A DNA stretch of 64,000 nt from Akkermansiaceae bacterium (GTDB taxonomy: Bacteria > Verrucomicrobiota > Verrucomicrobiia > Verrucomicrobiales > Akkermansiaceae). Shown here in pieces: positions 56,161-64,000 of the stretch. Each line of letters begins with the position of its first letter. Within the stretch, counting starts at the first letter, position 1. The stretch is taken from contig JAHCBC010000002.1 of assembly GCA_019634595.1 (NCBI GenBank), positions 1,054,001-1,118,000 on the forward strand, written 5' to 3'. A model generated the notes under the pieces. That model was not told the origin of the DNA. It ran no database searches and was given only the letters and a program-made list of their open reading frames with translations. Both the position numbers and the translations under genes were made by a program.

Positions 56161-57039
56161 TCAATGAACGATTCGGCGGCGGACGAAGCAAAGGAGTCCG
56201 GAGAGGGCGGCGAGAAAGGCGGAGGATGGCTCCGGGATGATGTTGAGGTTATCGAGCGACCAGGTGAGCTGATCGGCGGTGGAATTGGTCGCACCACCGA
56301 AGACGAGGGTGGAGGCGGTGGAACCCGCGTTGACCTGGTTGCGGAAGTTCATGCCGCCGGGGACGACGGATGCCGAGTCGAAGGTGGCCGTGCCGTCTGT
56401 CATGATGACCCGGTAGGTCTGGGCGGTTGGATCGACGGTGACGGTGAAGGAGTAGATGACGTCCTGGGCCAGTTGGATGCCCGTCATCGTCATGTTGTTG
56501 GTGTTGAAAGCCCCGTTGGCGGTGGTGCTCTGGTTGTTGTAGAAATACCATTCGCCGTCGTTGAATGGATTGGAGTTCGCGGTGTCATCCGCACCGACGA
56601 CTCCGATAAGCCAGGCGAAGCTGAGGTTCGAACCGAAATCAGCGGCACCCGTCCCGCTGGTGGCGCCGATGTGGATGCGGTCGTTGTAGTGGGTGAAGTT
56701 CGACATCGAACTGTCGAGCCGCCAGTCAAAGGTGAGGGTGTAGGGGGAGGCGGCGGTGGATCCCATGTTGCGGCGGATGCCCATGGTGGTGCTCTGGACC
56801 GCCGTGGTGACGGACAGGTAGCTGCCGCCGCCATTGAGCGGGGAGGTGGTGAGCAACGAGCCGTCCACGCGGGCGTTGCCGGCGGGAGTCCCGTTGGTTT
56901 CGCTTTCCACCCAGCCTGCGGCCCAGCCGGTGCCACCATTCGGGTAGGTGTCGAAATTATCCGTCAGTGCGGCGGACGAAAATCCGGTGAGCGTCACGGT
57001 GAAGGCCGCGACAAATTGATGGAAAGGGGAATTTTTCAT
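56161..57039 (-). CDS. PEP-CTERM sorting domain protein 1
   Basis: 292 residues from ATG 57039 (ATG 57057 also in frame). Signal peptide FHQFVAAFTVTLTGFSSAA, then a secreted beta-rich domain (SPYTLTFDWRLDSS, YNDRIHIGATSG, TYRVIMTDGTATFDSASVVPGG) resembling concanavalin-like/LamG domains. The C-terminus has the sorting signal IPEPSSAFLAALSGLLCFVRRR: P-E-P, a hydrophobic helix, then a basic cluster. Exosortase would process it; that enzyme is not in the window. Divergent from the DUF1592 gene. Confidence 0.8.
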   Translation of the reverse strand: MKNSPFHQFVAAFTVTLTGFSSAALTDNFDTYPNGGTGWAAGWVESETNGTPAGNARVDGSLLTTSPLNGGGSYLSVTTAVQSTTMGIRRNMGSTAASPYTLTFDWRLDSSMSNFTHYNDRIHIGATSGTGAADFGSNLSFAWLIGVVGADDTANSNPFNDGEWYFYNNQSTTANGAFNTNNMTMTGIQLAQDVIYSFTVTVDPTAQTYRVIMTDGTATFDSASVVPGGMNFRNQVNAGSTASTLVFGGATNSTADQLTWSLDNLNIIPEPSSAFLAALSGLLCFVRRRIVH

Positions 57040-57171
57040 CAGGGTTTGTTTGGGCATATGCGCGAAAACCCGGGGATTTCTCAAGGGAGAAGCTCAGAAT
57101 GCCACGAAAGTGGTACGAATTTGCCAACGATTGGGAAATATCGCTCATTGCCGTTCGTAATCATCCCCGCC

Positions 57172-59637
57172 TTGGATCCCGCCCGTACCCGTTCCGTTGT
57201 TTTCTGCCTGTCATTGATGATTTCCTCCGTCTTCGGCGCGGGGATCGACCGCTCGTTTCTGGGCAGCCACTGCACGGACTGCCATGATGCGGAGGAGAAG
57301 AAAGGCGGCCTCGATCTGGTGGCGTTGGAATGGAAGCCGGGTGACCGGGCGAACCAAGCGACGTGGGTGAAGGTTTTCGATTTCATCGACAAGGGGGAGA
57401 TGCCGCCGAAGAAGCGGAAGCAACGGCCGGATGTGGCGGAGGTGGAGGAGTTTCTGGGCTGGCTGGGGAAGGAACTCACGGCAGCCGACGTGAAGCGGGA
57501 GGCGGAGAACGGCCGGACGGTCCTCCGTCGGCTGAACCGGGTGGAGTATGAGCGCACGCTGCACGACCTGCTGGGCATCCGCACACCGCTGGCGGTCATG
57601 TTGCCGAACGACACTCCCATGCACGGGTTCGACACCGTGGCGGAGGGACTCCGGCTTTCCACCCTCCAGATGGAGAAATACCTGGAAGCGGCGGACAAGG
57701 CCATCGACGACGCGATCCGCCTGGGACCCGCGCCGGAGATGGTGAAGGATCGCTTTGACATGGTGGAGAACCAGGAGGTCCGCTGGCACCTGGAGAAGCC
57801 GGAGGCGAAGGGGGATGGCGCGGGTGGTGCGGGGCCGCACCGGCATCTCCTGCGCATGCTGCCGGACGGGGTCGTGTTCTTCAACACGGGCTATCCCTCG
57901 GCGCAGATCAAGCACCCGAAGGAAAAACCGCGGTCGCGGCCGGAAGGGATCTACAAGGTCCGCATCAGCGGGTATGCCTACCAGAGTCCGGGGGTGTCCG
58001 TCCCGATGCGTGTTTACAGCAGCAACTACAAGGACAAGCAGCTCCTCGGCTGGTTCGAGATGGAGCCTGACAAGCCGCAGGTGGTGGAATTCACGACCTT
58101 CATCCGTGGCGGGGATTTCATCCAGATCGAGCCGTCCAACACCGGTCAGGACAAGGAAGGGAAGAACGTCTATAACACACCCGTGAAGGACTTCACCGGA
58201 TCCGGTCTGGCCCTGCAATGGGTGGAGGTCGAGGGGCCGTTGCTGGAGACATGGCCGCCTAAGGGCGTGGCGGCCTTGTTTGGCGACATCCCGGTGGCCG
58301 AACTGGATGAGGAGGCGAGGAAGAAGAACAAGAACGTCGCCTACGAAATCAGGCCGCAGGATCCGAAGGCGGACTCGAAGCGGGCGCTGGAGCAGTTCGC
58401 CGGGAAAGCCTTCCGCCGTCCGCTGGAGGCGGGTGAGGTGGACCGCTACGTCGGCTTGGTCCACGCGGCGCTGGATGAGGGCCAGTCGTTCATGGAGGCG
58501 ATGCGCGTCGGCTTCCGCGCCATCCTCGTTTCCCCGCAGTTTCTTTTTTTCAAGGAGGACCATGGAAAGCTGGATGACCATGCGCTGGCCTCCCGGCTGT
58601 CCTACTTCCTCTGGAGCAGGCCGCCGGACGATGAGCTGCTGACGCTGGCTGCGGAGAAAAAACTGTCCCAGCCGGAAGTGCTGCGTGGTCAGGTGGAGAG
58701 GCTTCTCAAGGACGGAAAGTCCGCCGCGTTCGTGGAGGATTTCACGGGACAGTGGCTGGATCTCCGCAACATCGACGCGACGACGCCGGACACGAAGCTG
58801 TATCCGGAGGCGGATGAACTGCTCAGGCTTTCCATGCCGGAAGAGACAAAGGCGTATTTCGCCGAAATGTTGCAGGCGGACCTGCCGGTGACTGCGGTGG
58901 TGGATTCGGACTTCGCGATGGTGAACGGGCGTCTGGCGGAGCACTACCAGATCCCCGGAGTGGCAGGGCAGGAGATCCGGAAGGTGAAGCTGCCCCCGGA
59001 CAGCCCGCGCGGCGGATTCCTCACCCAGGCGAGCGTTCTCAAGATCACGGCGAACGGAACCACCACCTCCCCCGTCATCCGCGGAGCGTGGGTGATGAAG
59101 CGCATCCTCGGCCAGCCGCCGTCGCCGCCGCCGCCCGGTGTCGGTTCCATCGAGCCGGACACCCGCGGAGCCACCACCGTGCGGGAGCAACTCGCCCTCC
59201 ACCGGAACTCGGAAAGCTGCGCCGCCTGCCATGCGAAGATCGACCCGCCGGGCTTCGCGCTGGAGAGCTTCGACGTGATCGGCGGCTACCGGGAGCAATA
59301 CCGTTCCCAGGGTGAGGGCGGGAAACTGATCGAGCTGTCGAACACCCGGATGAAGCGGAAGTATGTGAAATACGGCCAGCAGGTGGACGCGAGCGGGGAT
59401 CTGGACGGGAAGTCCTTCGTGGATATCCGGGAGTTCAAGAAACTGATCCTGGAGAAGCCGGATCAGGTGATGACGGCCATGGCGGGCAAGCTGTTGACCT
59501 ATTCCACGGGGGCCGGAGTCACCTTCGCGGATCGCACGGCGGTCGCGGAGATTTCACGCAAAACGAAAGAACAGGGCGGCGGGCTGCGAACCCTTGTTCA
59601 CCAGGTTGTCGCCAGCCCGTTGTTCCAATCCAAATAA
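57172..59637 (+). CDS. DUF1592/DUF1588 planctomycete-type cytochrome c protein
   Basis: About 821 residues from TTG 57172, which gives a signal peptide (ARTRSVVFCLSLMISSVFGAG); ATG 57217 is an alternative. An N-terminal cytochrome-like motif CTDCH (34-38) precedes the usual module order: DUF1587 (VLRRLNRVEYERTLHDLLGI), a carbohydrate-binding-like beta region (about 200-350), DUF1595 (EQFAGKAFRRPLEAGEVDRYV), DUF1592 (ALASRLSYFLWSRPPDDELL), DUF1588 (RGGFLTQASVLKITANGTTT, with CAACHAKIDPPGFALESFD) and DUF1585. Function unproven; thought to be a heme redox protein in polysaccharide or sulfate-sugar catabolism. Paired with the DUF1552 gene. Confidence 0.88.
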   Translation: MDPARTRSVVFCLSLMISSVFGAGIDRSFLGSHCTDCHDAEEKKGGLDLVALEWKPGDRANQATWVKVFDFIDKGEMPPKKRKQRPDVAEVEEFLGWLGKELTAADVKREAENGRTVLRRLNRVEYERTLHDLLGIRTPLAVMLPNDTPMHGFDTVAEGLRLSTLQMEKYLEAADKAIDDAIRLGPAPEMVKDRFDMVENQEVRWHLEKPEAKGDGAGGAGPHRHLLRMLPDGVVFFNTGYPSAQIKHPKEKPRSRPEGIYKVRISGYAYQSPGVSVPMRVYSSNYKDKQLLGWFEMEPDKPQVVEFTTFIRGGDFIQIEPSNTGQDKEGKNVYNTPVKDFTGSGLALQWVEVEGPLLETWPPKGVAALFGDIPVAELDEEARKKNKNVAYEIRPQDPKADSKRALEQFAGKAFRRPLEAGEVDRYVGLVHAALDEGQSFMEAMRVGFRAILVSPQFLFFKEDHGKLDDHALASRLSYFLWSRPPDDELLTLAAEKKLSQPEVLRGQVERLLKDGKSAAFVEDFTGQWLDLRNIDATTPDTKLYPEADELLRLSMPEETKAYFAEMLQADLPVTAVVDSDFAMVNGRLAEHYQIPGVAGQEIRKVKLPPDSPRGGFLTQASVLKITANGTTTSPVIRGAWVMKRILGQPPSPPPPGVGSIEPDTRGATTVREQLALHRNSESCAACHAKIDPPGFALESFDVIGGYREQYRSQGEGGKLIELSNTRMKRKYVKYGQQVDASGDLDGKSFVDIREFKKLILEKPDQVMTAMAGKLLTYSTGAGVTFADRTAVAEISRKTKEQGGGLRTLVHQVVASPLFQSK

Positions 59638-59642
59638 ACGCC

Positions 59643-60926
59643 ATGCACCTCCGTTCCGCCCCGTTTTCCCGCCGCACCTTCCTCCGTGGTACCGGTGTCA
59701 CGATGGCGCTGCCATTCCTGGAGGCCATGCTGTCGCTGCGCGCGTTCGCCGCGGCGTCCGCCACCACCGCTCCGAAGCGCATGGTGGCCATCTGCACCAG
59801 CCTGGGCATCTATGGTCCCGCGCTTTTCCCGAAGGAGACGGGCAGGGGCTACGGCTCCACACCCTATCTGGATCTCCTGAAGGACTACCGCGACGATTTC
59901 ACCATTTTCTCCGGACTTTCCCACCCGGAGCAGTCGGGGCCGGACGGCCATGCTTCCGAGCAGACCTGGCTGACCTCCGCCCGCCATCCGGGCATGGGCG
60001 GCTTCCGCAACACCATCTCCATCGACCAGTCCATCGCGGAAAAGATCGGCCTGCAGACGCGCTACTCCTCGCTGGTGCTGGGGACGAACGGCGTGAGCCA
60101 GAGCTACACCCGCAGCGGGGTGATGATCCCGGCGGATACGACGCCATCGAAGGTGTTCGCGAAGCTTTTCATCAACGGCAGCAAGGCGGAGGTGGAGAAG
60201 CAGATGCGCAAGCTCCGCGAAGGACGCAGCATCATGGACACCGTGGGGGAGGAGGCGAAGCGCTTCAGCTCGAAGGTGGGTGCCGGGGACAAGGACAAGC
60301 TCGATGAATACTTTACCTCCGTCCGTGAGATGGAGGGCCGTTTGGCCACGTCGGAGGAATGGGTCCAGAAACCGAAGCCTGACATGGAGGAGAAGATCTC
60401 CGCCGATGTCAGTGAGGCGAACGACATCATCGGCCGCACGCAGTTGCTTTTCGAGCTGGTGCCCCTGGCGCTCCAGACGGACAGCACGCGCCTCATCACC
60501 ATCCTGATCCAGGGCCGCGGTGACGTCCCGCCTGTCCCGGGAGTGAACATGGACCACCACAACCTTTCCCACCACGGCCAGGATCCGGAAAAGATCCGCC
60601 AGCTCGAACTGATCGAGAAGGCGAAGCTCACCGCCTACGGCAAGCTGATCGGCTCGCTGAAGGGGAAATCGGAAAGCGGCGGCACGTTGCTTGACAACAC
60701 CTCCGTCCTCTTCGGCAGCAATCTCGGAAATGCGAACAGCCACGACTGGCGGAACCTGCCCGTCCTGCTCGCAGGAGGGGGATTCCAGCACGGCCAGCAC
60801 ATCGCTTGCGATGCGAAGGACAACACCCCTCTCGCCAACCTCTTCGTGCAGGTCGCGCAGAAGATGGGCGTGGAGTTGGACGAGTTCGGCAGCAGCAGCA
60901 AGGCGTCCGTGCCCGGCTTCGCCTGA
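59643..60926 (+). CDS. DUF1552 family Tat-exported protein
   Basis: 427 residues. A twin-arginine signal SRRTFLRGTGVTMALPFLEAML (RRTFLRG) starts the protein. The rest follows DUF1552: RMVAICTSLGIYGPALFPK, FTIFSGLSHPEQSGPDGHAS, SIDQSIAEKIG, DSTRLITILIQGRG and VLFGSNLGNANSHDWRNLPVLLAGG, resembling the DUF1501/sulfatase-like alkaline-phosphatase fold. It begins 5 bp after the DUF1592 stop. DUF1592 and DUF1552 genes are almost always neighbours in PVC genomes and presumably act together in the periplasm. Confidence 0.88.
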   Translation: MHLRSAPFSRRTFLRGTGVTMALPFLEAMLSLRAFAAASATTAPKRMVAICTSLGIYGPALFPKETGRGYGSTPYLDLLKDYRDDFTIFSGLSHPEQSGPDGHASEQTWLTSARHPGMGGFRNTISIDQSIAEKIGLQTRYSSLVLGTNGVSQSYTRSGVMIPADTTPSKVFAKLFINGSKAEVEKQMRKLREGRSIMDTVGEEAKRFSSKVGAGDKDKLDEYFTSVREMEGRLATSEEWVQKPKPDMEEKISADVSEANDIIGRTQLLFELVPLALQTDSTRLITILIQGRGDVPPVPGVNMDHHNLSHHGQDPEKIRQLELIEKAKLTAYGKLIGSLKGKSESGGTLLDNTSVLFGSNLGNANSHDWRNLPVLLAGGGFQHGQHIACDAKDNTPLANLFVQVAQKMGVELDEFGSSSKASVPGFA

Positions 60927-60932
60927 GTCAGG

Positions 60933-61745
60933 TTATCTCCGCCGTCTCCGGAGGGCGAAGACGCCGGCCATGCCCGCCATCAGCAGTGACGATGGCTCCG
61001 GAACCTGCACGATCTGGATGGCACTGAGAAAGCCGCGTGTCTGTCCGGATGTCCCGTCAACCGCGATATTCAGGAATCCGCCCTCCGCGATGGTGATGGT
61101 CTGCTTCAGGTAGTTCGTGTTGTCCACCCATGCGGTGTTCGCGCCGGTGCTCATGCTGATGGACTCGAAGGAGTAGCCGGAAAAATCAAAGTTTCCCGCG
61201 CTGGCGCTGGTTCCCAGATGAACCTGGAAAGTCTGCGCGCCCGAGGTGTTGGTGTTCCGGGTGAGGGTGTAGATGTCGTAGGTGCCCGCCGCCAAGCCTG
61301 AGATCTGCACCCCCAGTGCGATCCGGTTGGTGGTCGCGTTGTTGGCCGTGGAGTTGGAGAAAATCGCGTATCTGCCGACGGAATTGTTGGCATAGATGTT
61401 CGTGCTGAACGCCGTCCCTGTCACCGCGGCGTGCCCCCCGGGCTGTGCGGAGAGGTTGATGTTCGTCGATCCGGTCGAAGGCGCGACGCCGAGGTTGATC
61501 CCGAGCGGGGATGAAGCTCCTGCGGCGTCCACGATGCCGCTGGTGACGTCCGCGTTCGTGAGGTTGTTCCAGACGGTTCCCGAGAAGGAGGGGTTCTCCG
61601 TGTGGTATGGGCTGTTGGTCAGTTCCTGCGGGGTGGTCGGGACATTGAGCGGATCACCACCGTTGCCGAAGTTCAGGAAATACACGGCGCCTGATGCCTG
61701 GTTCAGGAGCAGCAGGCTGCAAAGGAAAACGGATGGGGGTTTCAC
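60933..61745 (-). CDS. PEP-CTERM sorting domain protein 2
   Basis: 270 residues with signal peptide MKPPSVFLCSLLLLNQASGA. The body is rich in N, T, S and G with a beta-strand pattern (YFLNFGNGG, GLAAGTYDIYTLTRNTNTSG, FDFSGYSFESISMSTGANT, FLNIAVDGTSGQTRGFLSAIQIV), typical of secreted PEP-CTERM proteins. The C-terminal signal is VPEPSSLLMAGMAGVFALRRRRR. Likely an extracellular-polysaccharide-associated protein. Convergent with DUF1552, divergent from the oxidoreductase. Confidence 0.8.
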   Translation of the reverse strand: MKPPSVFLCSLLLLNQASGAVYFLNFGNGGDPLNVPTTPQELTNSPYHTENPSFSGTVWNNLTNADVTSGIVDAAGASSPLGINLGVAPSTGSTNINLSAQPGGHAAVTGTAFSTNIYANNSVGRYAIFSNSTANNATTNRIALGVQISGLAAGTYDIYTLTRNTNTSGAQTFQVHLGTSASAGNFDFSGYSFESISMSTGANTAWVDNTNYLKQTITIAEGGFLNIAVDGTSGQTRGFLSAIQIVQVPEPSSLLMAGMAGVFALRRRRR

Positions 61746-61884
61746 GTTCGGAAAAAATGGGTTTCCGCTATCATGGGCGGGAGGAGCGGGATTTCAAGCA
61801 AGTTCGGCGATCTCCGGCTGCGGCGTCGGCTGGACGGAGTCAGAATCCTTGCGACCCCATGGCATCCGGGATAGATCACAGGGA

Positions 61885-63228
61885 ATGAATCGCCGGAATT
61901 TCCTCCAGACCGCTGGCCTCGCGGCAGCCCCGTTCATCCTCACCCGGAAGTCACTGTTCGCGGAGGAGGTTTCGGACAAGAAACACCGCGTCGGACTGAT
62001 CGGCTCCGGATGGTATGGCAAGTGCGACCTGCTCCGCCTGATCCAGGTTTCGCCGGTGGATGTGGTTTCACTCTGTGACGTGGACTCCGTGATGCTGAAG
62101 GAAGCGGGCGATCTGGTCGCCTCCCGCCAAGTGTCGAAGAAGGTTCCCCGGCTCTACGGGGACTACCGCGAGATGCTGAAGGAGAAGGACCTGGATGTGG
62201 TGATCATCGGCACGCCGGACCATTGGCACGCGCTGAACATGATCGCCGCGGTGGAGTCCGGCGCGGACGTCTATGTCCAGAAGCCGACCGGAGTGGATGT
62301 CGCGGAGAGCGCCGCCATGCTGGCCGCCGCGCGGAAGCACGGACGCGTCGTCCAGGTGGGCACGCAGCGCCGCAGCACGCCGCATTTGATCGAGGCGATG
62401 AACGACATCATCAAGGCGGGCAAGCTCGGCAAGATCTCCCACGTCGAGATCTATTGCTACTACCACATGCGTTCGAAGAAAAACGAACCTGCGGGAACGC
62501 CGCCTGTGAACTTCGACTATGAAATGTGGACCGGCCCCGCGCCCATGCGGCCCTACGTCCCGACCGTCCATCCGCGGAGTTGGCGGGCGTTCATGGAGTA
62601 TGGCAACGGCATCGTCGGCGACATGTGCGTCCACATGCTGGACATGGTGCGGTGGATGCTGGATCTCGGCTCGCCGAAGAGCATCAGCAGCAGCGGTGGC
62701 ATCTTCATGGACAAGGCCAGCGCGGCGAACATTTCCGACACGCAGACCGCGACCTTCGAGTTTGATGAACTGAACGTCATCTGGAACCACCGCTCCTGGG
62801 GTGACGCACCGGATCCCAAGTACCCGTGGGGGGCGACATTCTACGGTGAGAAGGGCACGCTGAAAGCGAGCGTTAATTCCTACGACTTCATCCCCCGGGC
62901 GAAGGGTGAGGCGGCCATCCACCGCGACTGCGTGATGGAGCTGGAGAAATACGTGGAGGACCAGACCGAGAAGGATCTGGAGAAGCACGTCGCCCCGGCC
63001 ATTCGCGGCCACATGATCGACCTGCTGAAAAACATCCAGTCGCGTGGCAAGCCGGTGGCGGACATCGAGCAAGGCCACATCTCCAGCGCGGCGTGCGTGC
63101 TGGCGAACAATGCGATGAAACTGGGCAGGACGCTCCGCTGGGATGGCACGAAAGTCATCGGGGACGATGAGGCGAACGCGCTGCTCATGCGGCCCTACCG
63201 CGCGCCCTGGGTGCATCCCGGGGTCTGA
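61885..63228 (+). CDS. Gfo/Idh/MocA family oxidoreductase, Tat-exported
   Basis: 447 residues from ATG 61885. A Tat signal (MNRRNFLQTAGLAAAPF) is followed by a Rossmann NAD(P)-binding domain with GLIGSGWYGKC (37-47), VVSLCDVDS, VVIIGTPDHWHALNMIAAVE and VQKPTG (the E-K-P position has Q). The C-terminal alpha/beta domain has GDMCVHMLDMVRWML with the usual catalytic-type histidine. Secreted members of this family are abundant in PVC bacteria; some act as glycoside-processing NAD-dependent enzymes. The substrate is unknown. Confidence 0.88.
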   Translation: MNRRNFLQTAGLAAAPFILTRKSLFAEEVSDKKHRVGLIGSGWYGKCDLLRLIQVSPVDVVSLCDVDSVMLKEAGDLVASRQVSKKVPRLYGDYREMLKEKDLDVVIIGTPDHWHALNMIAAVESGADVYVQKPTGVDVAESAAMLAAARKHGRVVQVGTQRRSTPHLIEAMNDIIKAGKLGKISHVEIYCYYHMRSKKNEPAGTPPVNFDYEMWTGPAPMRPYVPTVHPRSWRAFMEYGNGIVGDMCVHMLDMVRWMLDLGSPKSISSSGGIFMDKASAANISDTQTATFEFDELNVIWNHRSWGDAPDPKYPWGATFYGEKGTLKASVNSYDFIPRAKGEAAIHRDCVMELEKYVEDQTEKDLEKHVAPAIRGHMIDLLKNIQSRGKPVADIEQGHISSAACVLANNAMKLGRTLRWDGTKVIGDDEANALLMRPYRAPWVHPGV

Positions 63229-63359
63229 TCAGTGCGGGATGATCCCTGCCTGAAATGTTCTGAAACGATCATCCGTGTGTTCTGTCCGAATCCAACCGGC
63301 GGACATCGCCGCAACGGACTTGCCCTGTCACGGCATCCTGACCGTGATGGGACAACGAC

Positions 63360-64000
63360 ATGCACGGACTCATCAGCCGCTTCACCGATCTCTATCCCGT
63401 ATGGGTGATCTCCTTTGCCGTCATCGGCCTCGTCAAGCCGGAGGCGATGACCTGGTTCAGCGGTCCGTGGGTGGTTTGGGCGCTCAGCGCGGTCATGCTG
63501 GGGATGGGGTTCACGCTGACCGTCGATGACTTCCGCCGCATCTTCAGGATGCCCGGTTGTGTCGCTGTCGGACTCATCGCCCACTACACCATCATGCCTC
63601 TCTCCGCGTGGGGCATTTCCCACCTCCTGAAACTGGATCCCGGTTTCGCCGTCGGCCTCATCCTCGTCGCGAGCTGTCCGTCCGGCACCGCGTCGAATGT
63701 CATCTGCTACCTGGCCCGTGCCAACGTCGCGCTCGCCGTCATCATCACACTTGCTTCGACGCTCGTCGCCTTCATCACCACACCATTGTGGTGCAAGGCG
63801 CTGGCCGGACAATACGTCCCGGTGGATGCCCTCCAACTTTGCCTTTCCACGCTCCAGATCGCGGTCATCCCCGTCCTCCTCGGAGTCTTCTGCAACTGGA
63901 AATTCCCCGCCGCCACCGCGAGGATCAAGCCCATCGGCCCGCTGGTGTCCGTCGTCGCGCTGATGTTCATCACAGGGAGCATCGTCGGGCAGAACGCCAG
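63360..64000 (+). CDS. Bile acid:sodium symporter family transporter (3' end outside window)
   Basis: ATG 63360 opens a frame that runs off the right edge; 213 residues are visible. There are six or seven membrane segments. The motif VMLGMGFTLTVDDFRRIFRMP and the unwound-helix motif SCPSGTASNVICYLARANVALAV are hallmarks of the BASS family (ASBT/YocS/Acr3-like fold), which couples sodium to import of bile-acid-like or organic anions such as pantoate. The substrate is unknown. 131 bp separate it from the oxidoreductase stop, so it probably has its own promoter. Confidence 0.88.
   Translation, partial: MHGLISRFTDLYPVWVISFAVIGLVKPEAMTWFSGPWVVWALSAVMLGMGFTLTVDDFRRIFRMPGCVAVGLIAHYTIMPLSAWGISHLLKLDPGFAVGLILVASCPSGTASNVICYLARANVALAVIITLASTLVAFITTPLWCKALAGQYVPVDALQLCLSTLQIAVIPVLLGVFCNWKFPAATARIKPIGPLVSVVALMFITGSIVGQNA

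Noticed and set aside
56128..57171. N-terminal extension of the DUF1592 protein by about 350 residues
   Set aside because: This stretch is antisense to the PEP-CTERM gene 56161-57039, whose signal peptide and sorting signal are clear; the signal peptide after TTG 57172 marks the real start.
57099..57287. 62-residue frame in front of the DUF1592 gene
   Set aside because: Runs through the signal-peptide coding region of the DUF1592 gene in another frame; no motif.
57211..59298. 695-residue antisense frame over the DUF1592 gene
   Set aside because: No recognisable domain; the sense product carries heme and DUF1592-series motifs.

Overview
The window (about 62-65 % G+C by eye) looks like chromosomal DNA of a Verrucomicrobiota bacterium, most likely a Luteolibacter/Haloferula-type member of Verrucomicrobiales. 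This is an inference from family content. The indicators are a DUF1592 + DUF1552 gene pair, a long PVC-type CxxCH heme protein, two PEP-CTERM proteins, ThuA and Tat-exported Gfo/Idh/MocA proteins, a DUF3127 protein, and TonB and Pst systems of the PVC style. Genes are densely packed, and many neighbours overlap by 1-4 bases (TGATG, GTGA, ATGA). I saw no rRNA, tRNA or CRISPR array.

Layout. 0-12 kb: housekeeping and enzyme genes (partial amidohydrolase, MpaB-like oxygenase, GNAT, methyltransferase, truA, MOSC, ThuA + VOC), a large YXWGXW-repeat secreted protein ending in an 18-bp tandem repeat, and malate:quinone oxidoreductase. 12-17 kb: NfeD-like + flotillin pair, a lipoprotein phosphatase, an esterase and a DUF3127 protein with an SSB-like acidic tip. 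17-25.5 kb: iron-acquisition region (PepSY membrane protein, PiuC-type dioxygenase, two TonB siderophore receptors) with matching TGAGAC-N3-GTCTCA operators. 25.5-33.2 kb: phosphate regulon (OprO/P-type porin, pstS, pstC, pstA, pstB1, pstB2, phoU) with matching GTGAC-N6-GTCAC palindromes before the porin and pstS. 33.2-34.5 kb: an AT-richer island with a frameshifted membrane protein gene. 34.5-51 kb: two-domain SGNH hydrolase, a 229-bp MITE-like element, HNH nuclease, asnS, heme protein, LysM lipoprotein, a phosphatase-esterase-beta-helix operon, a REP-like hairpin pair, glgB and a sodium:solute symporter. 51-56 kb: putative origin region, dnaA, dnaN, a MotA/TolQ/ExbB-like mini-protein, HupE/UreJ-type protein, ruvA. 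56-64 kb: PEP-CTERM proteins around the DUF1592/DUF1552 pair, a Gfo/Idh/MocA oxidoreductase and a truncated bile acid:sodium symporter family gene.

No large novel defence or biosynthetic system is evident. The most interesting signals are small. They are the two operator families tied to iron and phosphate genes, the MITE-like element with 19-bp terminal inverted repeats and 10-bp target duplication, the REP-like pair whose stems differ by compensatory changes, three intergenic inverted repeats built from 8-10-nt subrepeats, and the DUF3127 protein carrying a DDDDIPF tail. All calls rest on reading the sequence; no database search was run.
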